From the NCBI GenBank assembly GCA_030407005.1, contig JAUDYN010000003.1, forward strand, positions 744,001-808,000: a stretch of DNA of 64,000 nt, in the 5' to 3' direction. Below, in pieces: positions 56,379 to 64,000 of this stretch (positions are counted from its first letter, which is position 1; the number at the start of each line of letters is the position of its first letter). Position numbers and translations under genes: made by a program. Origin of the DNA: Desarmillaria ectypa (taxonomy: Eukaryota; Basidiomycota; Agaricomycetes; Agaricales; Physalacriaceae). The notes under the pieces are model-generated. The model worked only from the letters and a program-made list of their open reading frames with translations, searched no databases and was not told where the DNA came from.

Positions 56379-58649
56379 TCAGTATTTCGCGTGCCGCCTC
56401 TTTGCCTGCAACCACCACCTCCGGACCATTGATAAGTAAACAGTCGTGATCACTACCGACAGAGCAATAACAATCCCGAACCCATTATACGGATAATCTG
56501 GGGTTAGGCCGTTTCTTGGGATGGTGACATTCATCGACGACAGACCTGTAGGGATGACTCAATTAGAACAAAAAAAACGTCAATGATAAACGCTTACCGA
56601 TCAATGGTTGGATGCACAGGACCCCGATACTGACAACCGTCAGGACGATAAGAGCCTTATCCATACCTGACTTGGTAAGAGCGAGCGATGCACGCAGCTG
56701 GGAGAGGTAGATGGGATGGGACTGGCTGAGCATACGCTCATAATGCACTAACGAATGCTGCAAAGTAAGAATGTGATCTGAATGAAAAGCCAATTAGGGC
56801 AACATCGTCGAGCACAGCACTAACGTACCCTGGATATCGCCCATGTAAATAGCGATTTCAACATCCTCCGCCTTCTTGTCATGTCCACACAATAATCGCT
56901 TCCTTATCTGTAACACCACATCTGCCTTGGATGCCAACAAGCGTGTCAAGGAGGTAACGAGACGTCGAGCTTTGGCCATACGACGCAAGGTCGAAGCCGT
57001 AGGACTCGTGGAAATTGAGATTTCCGGCAGGGAAGGCTCCTTTCGACGTTGTATGAAAGGACGCTTTATCCTTCTGAACACGATGGGAAGTGGAGGTCGA
57101 GGAAGGGAAAATGTAGTTCGGAGGCTAACGTCCTTCTGTTGTAGTGGTTTTTCGGAGAATTGTTCCTTTTCCTCATTGACTCCATGTACCGTGACAGAGG
57201 ACGGTGGCGTCGGAACGTTGACTTGCTCTGTTAGCGATTGGTTGAAATCGTGACGAGCTCCAGGGTGTAAAGAGAAAACAAGTTCTTCAATTGCGACCAC
57301 TTCCTTCTCAATCTCTTCCAAAAAAGGGAAAAAAGAATCGACAATCGAATCCAGCAGACCATGAGCAATCCAAGCTACATACAGTGCCTTTAGTAAACGT
57401 TGTCTCGTTATGACAGCTTATACTCACCCGAAGACAGACTACGGACTTCTTCCAACATAAACATACGGTTTCTAACGCGATCAGTGTGCTCCGATATGTC
57501 TGTGAAATGGAACTGCGGTACATGAGCCCTCTGCAGATAAGCACGAGGTATCAAACATACTGTACAAACACCTTCATTGAACACAACAATGTAAACATTG
57601 GCCTCCCCTAATACTCCTTCCTCAGGTTGACTGTCTCCTGCTTCTGCGCTTTGATGGAGTCGATTATGGAGGCCGCCTTCGCGAAGGGCCATGCCTTCAA
57701 TAGCTCTGAAGGAAATGAAGTAATAGCCGAGTTTAGGGAAAAGCTCGAGCTTCTCTCTGGGGTCCTGCTGTAAAATGTCTTCCAGAGTCAGTGGATGAAG
57801 ATGAAGCAGCTTGCCGATGGCATGCATATCAGCAGAAGTCGGGGAAGCCACGTCGAGGAACCAGGTTTTGGGAGATGGGTCGCTGACAATGTTTTTTGAT
57901 ACCATCGGTGGCTCTCGTTGCTTTCCTTTTCTCGGTTTTCGAACCTCATTGAGGTCAGTGAAGGAGGCCGGACGACTGGGGATGGCACTTTCAGGAAGCA
58001 TGAAGTCCTGATGAAGAGAAGGCATATCTAATGCCTTCGTAAGGCGAGCTCGTTCCTGGTATCGCCGAGCTTTTGATGCCTTCTTCAAGGCCGTATCGAG
58101 TTGACTGAGGACAGATGGTAACGAGGAAGTGAGGGTAAATTTCTGTGCTTGTTGGGAGCTGTCCGAGGTATCAGCTTGCACAAAGGTGCGATACGCGGGA
58201 GACATGTATAGGGCAAACTGGCGTGGAACGAGCCTCGACTCCTCGCGGGCCTTGATCAAGCTTATTCGCGCTGCAATATCTCGCTCGGACTGGTCACTGT
58301 GGAGGTTACCCATGCTCTGACGATGCTTCCGCCGCCTAGCCATTTGCGAGCGAGAAAGGGTAACTATGGAAGACTGGGACGAGGACGACGAAGAAGATGA
58401 GGACGACGAGCTGGACACTCCGCCCCGGGCCCAGCGAGAAATTGCATGTTCCACGACGGTTGCGATTGCGCCCAGTCGAGTGACACCAAAACCTGAGCCG
58501 GATGACGAGGACGATGAGGACAAATTGGAATCTGGCCGCGGCGATGGAGGGGGTAAGGAGCCTCTGTAGATGTCGCCGTCGTCGTTCAAGTCGTCGTTAT
58601 CATCGTTGTTGCGAGGGAATACCGCGGCAGGCACCATCAATGGAGACAT
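56379..58649 (-). CDS. CorA-type metal ion transporter (Mnr2/Alr1-like)
   Basis: The start is ATG at 58649 (MSPLMVPAAVFPRNN), giving a long disordered N-terminus with a poly-Ser run (about 58372-58414). The CorA soluble domain begins about 57870: LGKLLH-like GKLLHLHPLTLEDILQQDPR, KLGYYFISFRAI, VYIVVFNEGVCT and FHFTDISEHTDRVRNRMF. The stalk reads LLDSIVDSFFPFLEEIEKEV. The C-terminus gives two membrane helices around LIVLTVVSIGVLCIQPLIG and GFGIVIALSVVITTVYLSMV. Between them the selectivity motif reads SMN (LSSMNVTIPRNG), not GMN. It probably carries magnesium at the vacuolar or plasma membrane. The stop is at 56379-56381. Confidence 0.88.
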
Positions 58650-58815
58650 TGTCAATCGGCTTTCCTGCAGTCGCGGCGACGCCGAAGACTACAGTGGGCG
58701 TTGACTATGCCGTCGAGGGTCGGCGTCGCATGTGTGAACTGAAACTAAGCAAAAAACCAATATCATGGAATAAATTCACGATGACCTATGTAAGTTTAGA
58801 TATTCCCACGCTACT

Positions 58816-60252
58816 CTATCTAACCCTTGGCCGTTTGTTAGGCCTTCCTGCACCTTCGCTTGGCGCGCTACGTTTACCGAATGGCCTAGATTTCTTTTCT
58901 TTTTGGCCAATCTTCTTCTGTCTCTTTTCAATCGCCTTTTTTACTGCACGCTCCCCACCACTTTGGGCCAGTGCATCATATCTAGCACGCGTCAATAGTT
59001 TCTTCTTGTCGGCTAGAGACAAAGTTTTGGTAAGATGAACCCATTAGAGACTTTGGACAAGCGATGTACCTTCTTTCATCCACCAGGATCCTTTACCCTG
59101 TCCCTGCTTCTCCTTCTCCTCCTTCTTCAGCGTTTCAAGGGCTGCTCGCTCCACTTCTTCTCGTCTGTTCTTATTAACGGCACTTTCGGCTCTCTTGACT
59201 GCCAATTCCAGCTTTTCTACTTCATTTTCCCTCTCAGAGCGAAGATGTTTAGGTGACGACAACAAGAGTTTCCTAGCGCGCTTCAAATTATCTCGTAGAA
59301 TCTGCAACTCATTTTTGCGTGCCTTAGTTAAGAACGCAAAATTGTGACGGTATCTCTCTTCTGAGAATTCGCCTGATAGAGGTAAAAATCTTGGATCTCG
59401 TGGTCGCTAACAAGAGGAGGGTTCATTTTTCAAGTACTATTAAATAAAAATCACGCACAATTGTTTTCACTTCAACGACAGTGCGTCTCCGAGTTACTGG
59501 TTTCTTAGAGGTCACTTCCATGGGACTATCTGACGGTTCAACACGATAAAATAGACATTAGGGTGGGCGTCACGTACGCGTGCTTGTTTGGCCGTGGCGC
59601 GGCTTTAGGCTCCTCGTGGTCGGGTCGCTCCTGGTCTTTCCCCTTGCTTGCAACAGTATTAGACATTGATTCTACTTCCCTGTCATCGCTTTCTTCTTCA
59701 GAGTCAGAAATAGTTTCTGCATGTACTAAAGCACGTTGCGCAGTACGGAGGGAGCCCATGGATAGGGAAGATATATCTCCAGCAAGCCGTTTATTCAGAA
59801 CGAATCACCAATAGAGCGCCCACTTACCATCTTGGATTTCTTTCCTCTGTATTTTACATCAGACACCAAAAAGGGTCAAACTTGAAGTAACATACTGGTT
59901 TCGAAGGTCCAGGCTGAACCATGGCACTCTCCCACTCATCGTCAACCCATTGCACTGCTCTTGGTGCATCAGCGTCTGCCATATCATTTTCGGCTTCATC
60001 CTCGTAAATTCCCCCTTGTGATTCGTCCTCTGGATCAGCAGCCTCTTCCTCCGAGTCATCCTCAGACGATGGATCCGGAGAATTCTGTACGATCTCGTTT
60101 GCCTTGCTAGTTTTCTCTGGTGACTTTTGTATCTTCTCGATTGGATCCTGTACCTTCTTTAGCGATGGATTTGCGTTGAGTTGTGATGAAGTAGCCGGAG
60201 GACGGTTTTGACGAGGCGGCAGTCGAGAAGCTGGCCGCGTACGACGAGGCAT
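58816..60252 (-). CDS. RRP36: rRNA biogenesis protein RRP36
   Basis: The start, MPRRTRPASRLPPRQNRPPA, is followed by acidic, Ser-rich stretches. The RRP36 domain reads RDPRFLPLSGEFSEERYRHN, FAFLTKARKNELQILRDNLK, and ends KKKLLTRARYDALAQSGGER, AVKKAIEKRQKKIGQKEKKS, RPFGKR. These are the diagnostic blocks of the family. RRP36 acts in the nucleolus in the early cuts of the 18S rRNA precursor, in the SSU processome. Basic C-terminal residues are typical. Six or so exons. Confidence 0.93.
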
Positions 60253-60615
60253 TTAGAAAGCAAGAAAGATTGAAATGCTATTTCAAATTTGATCCTTCCT
60301 AGTGATGTCACGTGCACTAGTAAGTAGAATGCAGTCTAACTCAGGATGATGATCTCCCAGCTTTACAGGTATAGGTAGGTTATTGAGAATGTGGATTTCT
60401 TTACTCTCCGATAGTCAGTTTCACGATTTGAGGGACACAGAAAGCATCCCGTTCCGTTAATGATCCAAGTCGGAATTACCCACGTTTCCTTGAATTTGAA
60501 TTAGGTGATCATGTAAAGTGTCAGAACAAGAAATCGGCTCACCACTACTCGCTCGTCGATGCTCTAGTTGGATGCGACGGCAATCTACAGCGTCTCTCCA
60601 GCAAGCTGAAGGGCC
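60253..60615. promoter_or_regulatory. Divergent promoter of RRP36 and the membrane protein gene
   Basis: About 360 bp between two start codons on opposite strands. It contains a CACGTG box at 60309-60314. No ORF is called here. Confidence 0.45.
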
Positions 60616-63600
60616 ATGGCTGTCAAAGATCTAGTCGACCACTACGAGTCCTCGCTGTCAGCATCCAGTTCAGTTTCTGGCCCTCCTACAAGCTCCCAGT
60701 CAAACCCACAATCCTCAAGCCGCTCCAGAGTCGAAAGGGATGACGGCACATCTACCAGTACGATCTGAATTCTGCTTTGCCTAATGTTTCTTACCTGTAT
60801 CATTCATGTAAAGGGATTCCACTACCACATCCCCTGATGATGAAGACTATTACAACCCCTCACGACTCCTCACGACAGCTCACGAATAACATTGCTGACC
60901 AAGGCAGGAGCAACAAGGGTAAAAAGAGCAGTGACAAGCGTGCTCTTGAAGGCAGAAACTCGCCCTTTGGTGCAAGCAAACAGCCCAAGCCTCCATCCTC
61001 CAACTATAAACTAGACCAATACCCACCCATAGATTCCGATTCAGACACCCTTGTATCCGCACCTTCATCTAAAGAGAAGTCCTCGCTGATCCAGAGGCAT
61101 AACGTGAAACAAATGACAGTGCCTCACACTCCCATCGCCGCTACCGCTTTGTTCGCTCGAAAGGCTGCTCCGCTGCATCTTCCAAGGCTTGACAAATATC
61201 TTTCTTCACTTCCACCACCAGATTTCCTCCAGGGCGATTCCAAGTGGGACAAGAACTCCATGTTTCCCCCCATGGATCATCTAGCGCTTACTGGGAGTTC
61301 CCTGGACGACTTGGAGACTAACTCCAAGGTTCCCGCTTCTTGGCGAGACAGAAGGACAATAATTGGATCAGCAGTAGGTATAGTATTGGGAGTCATGGTG
61401 CGTCTATATCTCTATTGGTGAACGCGTCATTTAACAGGACCAGGGTTCGAGTGCACTCGCTACGTACTATAGTCTTCAGGGCCTGACGAACACCGTACAA
61501 ATATTCGCCTTGATCTTAAACACAATCGGTCTGCTACAACTTACTTTTCACATTCTTCTTTGATCTAATCGCCCATTATAGTACCAGTGAAAGGGAGCGA
61601 GGTTTTGAGCGAATGGAGACAGCTGTTTCTCGGCACTATGTCAGTCCTCGCTTCTCTCCTTGTACCAAAAATTTGACCGAGGTCTTTAGTCCAAATATTA
61701 TTGCCCTCAACTTCGCATCCACTCTCATTCAATCGTCGGTGTACCTCATCATTTTCTTCGCCATCTCTTCAGGGCTCCTTTACTATTTCTTTCGCTCTGC
61801 CCTCGGCTGTGATCGTTACACGTGTATTGAAGGTTTACAGCAAACGGTACAAGAAGGGAAAAGATGGGCACTACTCATCGTGACTTTTATCCTAACTGTG
61901 GTTTACCTTCCTCTCAGCACAATGGCAGTTCACGTCCTCGTTTGGTCGGACGATCTTTGGGCCGTGGCCAATCCATACACGAATGCAACCTCTTTCCCTC
62001 CTGTTGTTGCTTCGTTAGGGCCAGCAGATGAGTATCGCGATCCCTTGGATTTTTGTTGGACAACAACAATGAAGATGAATGAAATTAACTTCGCACCGGT
62101 AGTTGTCGTGCTTGCGGCCATAGTGGTACTTTCAGTAAGCGTCGCGCTGTGCCCTTCCGCACGACACTGACTGTGCTTTCATAGCTAACGATCTGGTTTC
62201 CAATCGCACTCCGTAGTGTCATCAAGCATTCTGTCCCCAAAGTTGATCGATATACTGGCTTGGGCAGGCTGAGAAATAGCGTGGATCTTGATGGAGAGTA
62301 CCATCGACTCTTAGCTCGGGATCAAAACCCGTTTGCATTTCTTTATAGCGGTAAGCATGCCAATTATCAGCCATTGGTGCTCTTTTGACTTTGAAGGCGC
62401 CAGGTTATCGTCGTGGTTGGGGAACTTACCAGTCCACTTACCTCTTCGCCAAATTTAACACGCTTGTCATCATCGCGGTCATTGATCCTGACAATTGCCT
62501 GTTTCGATCCTTTTCTCGTTCTACCATCTCCATCGTCCGACAAGTATTGCTCCTGATTTCCACTATCGGGTTCTTCCTGGCTCAATGCATCTTTGCGCCA
62601 TTTCTTGATCCGGTCAATAATGCCAGCGAATGGACATCCAGGCTGAATTATGTGGCCACGGCTACTATTGCTTTGCTGGTAGCTCTCGACGTTCCTGGGC
62701 AAAATATTTACAGCGTGTATCTGCTCTATATGTACGTGTCAAACCTTTTCCACAAAGACATGGCTCAACGGGGTTTTTAGAATTTATATCATCACTTATG
62801 GATTAAGCATATGTGAGTCTAATTCCGCTATGGGAACGACACCGTAAACCCGTTTTCTAGATTTTACTATAATTAATTTGGGTCCTGTACGTCGGGTGGT
62901 CAAGAGTAAATATACTTAACATGTTTGATACATCTGGAACTAACACGCCCTAGGGCTCACGCGCAGGATAGATTTCAGTAAGTCACGTAGCCGTCATATA
63001 TTTGCGTACTGATGCAAGTCTACAGGCATTGATATTTTTTCTCCCCGGTAAAGAGACTTAGTATTTCTTTGGTTCAATCCAACTAAGCATGCAATCCTGC
63101 AGACTGGATCTTTCCCCTCTCTCTCCCCACACCAGGCGACGCATATGGCAAGAATCAATCACAGCGCTATTATTAACAAGTCCCGAGTGTAGGATCCCCG
63201 CGAAGCAGCGCATGGTGTATGCCCAGGCTCGAGACTCCGAATTCCCGCCATATCTTCTGAAATTCCGCGGAACGCCTGCCGAAAGACACGCAGAGAATCT
63301 CAAGGTAAAATAAAAATTCACAACAAAGTGGATGTGATCGATGACCTCTGGATTAGATTTTACGCGAAATCGGTTCGCTCAAGTATAATAAGGCATCCGC
63401 GTTGTTATCTGGGCCAGATTACGAGTGGTTTAAGAAACTAGAGTCCCAGATACAGAAACACTTCATCGGCCCCGACTGCTATTGGAAACCATCTGAAACT
63501 AAGCCAGAATTAGTAGGATGCGCTAACTTCTTCGGCAACGCCTGGTGGATACCCTTTCCTCCTACGCTGGTTTGTTTTATATGCGTCCATAATTTATCGA

Positions 63601-64000
63601 TTTTCTAATGTCACTCACCACCTAGGTGCTTCGCTACGACAGCGGTTCATACGCTGTTTTACAAGAAGTAGCTGATCTTGAAGCGTATATATCCCAGAAT
63701 TCTTCTCACAGCATTCGCGGACGGCGGCATATACGACTGTCACTTAGAGCACTTGACGGACAGGTGGTCAAGTGGCCGTACGAGCATATAACGGTGAAGC
63801 GCTGCCTTTATTAATTCTCGAGCTGGCTGGTCTGACATCTTAATAGCCCATCGGATCGCAATCTCCTTTATCTTGGGGTCGTAGAAGATACACTACCCAG
63901 TCTTCAACCCATTACGATTATTGCGTTCTACGAATCAAGCGCCGTGGTCATCTAGCCTGGCAGGGCCTTCAGTTAGGAAGCGGTTTTGATATACGACTGG
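60616..64000 (+). CDS. Large multi-pass membrane protein, 3' partial
   Basis: The start is ATG at 60616 (MAVKDLVDHYESSLSASSSV). The N-terminal half is cytosolic and low complexity. A stretch ending WRDRRTIIGSAVGIVLGVM leads to membrane helices at FLGTMSVLASLLVPK, SSVYLIIFFAISSGLLYYFF, ALLIVTFILTVVYLPLSTMA, PVVVVLAAIVVLS, and VRQVLLLISTIGFFLAQ. Later exons give a soluble segment (ILREIGSLKYNKASALLSGP, DYEWFKKLESQIQKHFIGPD). The frame remains open to the window end (VLRIKRRGHLAWQGLQLGSG). No transport or receptor signature was found. It looks like a conserved fungal membrane protein of unknown function; the first intron (about 60758) is ambiguous. Confidence 0.7.

Noticed and set aside
1..64000. 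CRISPR arrays, phage or plasmid genes, and secondary-metabolite clusters
   Set aside because: No direct-repeat arrays, prokaryotic gene signals, PKS/NRPS or terpene synthase sequences were seen.

Overview
This 64 kb window is fungal nuclear DNA, most likely from a basidiomycete (Agaricomycetes-like). Genes are dense, lie on both strands, and are broken by many GT-AG introns of about 45-65 bp. Several predicted proteins resemble basidiomycete forms. No prokaryotic, organellar or CRISPR signal was seen. The order or genus cannot be named from sequence alone.

Layout. 1-18.7 kb: an SprT-type protease (5' end outside the window), a degenerate ORF, ribosomal protein uS14/RPS29, a Puf4-type PUF protein, a UVRAG/Vps38-type protein, CDC6 with an MluI cell-cycle box upstream, a dead S1/P1 nuclease copy and an MFS transporter. 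18.8-32.1 kb: one transposon island, a Ty1/copia element whose reverse-transcriptase ORF was split by a Ty3/gypsy chromovirus-type element. Both have paired LTRs and target-site duplications, and both are riddled with transition mutations. 33-41.8 kb: TRAPPC5/Trs31, a BTB protein, a secreted acidic protein, a cullin-N-terminal-like protein and a PNGase A-type glycoamidase. 42.1-54.3 kb: an intact S1/P1 nuclease, a class 1A dihydroorotate dehydrogenase-like enzyme, an HMG-box protein, a PARP, an FAD amine oxidase-like protein and MFAP1. 54.7-64 kb: a long hairpin, a secreted DJ-1/PfpI protein, a CorA-type transporter, RRP36 and a large multi-pass membrane protein that runs off the window.

The genes are mostly independent housekeeping functions: replication licensing, splicing, rRNA processing, trafficking, autophagy and DNA repair. 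There is no biosynthetic cluster. The most distinctive observations are: (i) the intact S1/P1 nuclease has internal exons of 16, 12, 5 and 7 nt, and two zinc-ligand histidines sit in the 5- and 7-nt exons; (ii) its upstream paralogue keeps the exon layout but has lost the invariant G at three splice sites and carries a nonsense codon; (iii) the nested retroelements show transition-only LTR divergence and Asp-to-Asn changes at catalytic sites, as expected of RIP-like or methyl-cytosine decay; (iv) a near-perfect 53-bp inverted repeat lies upstream of the DJ-1-like gene.
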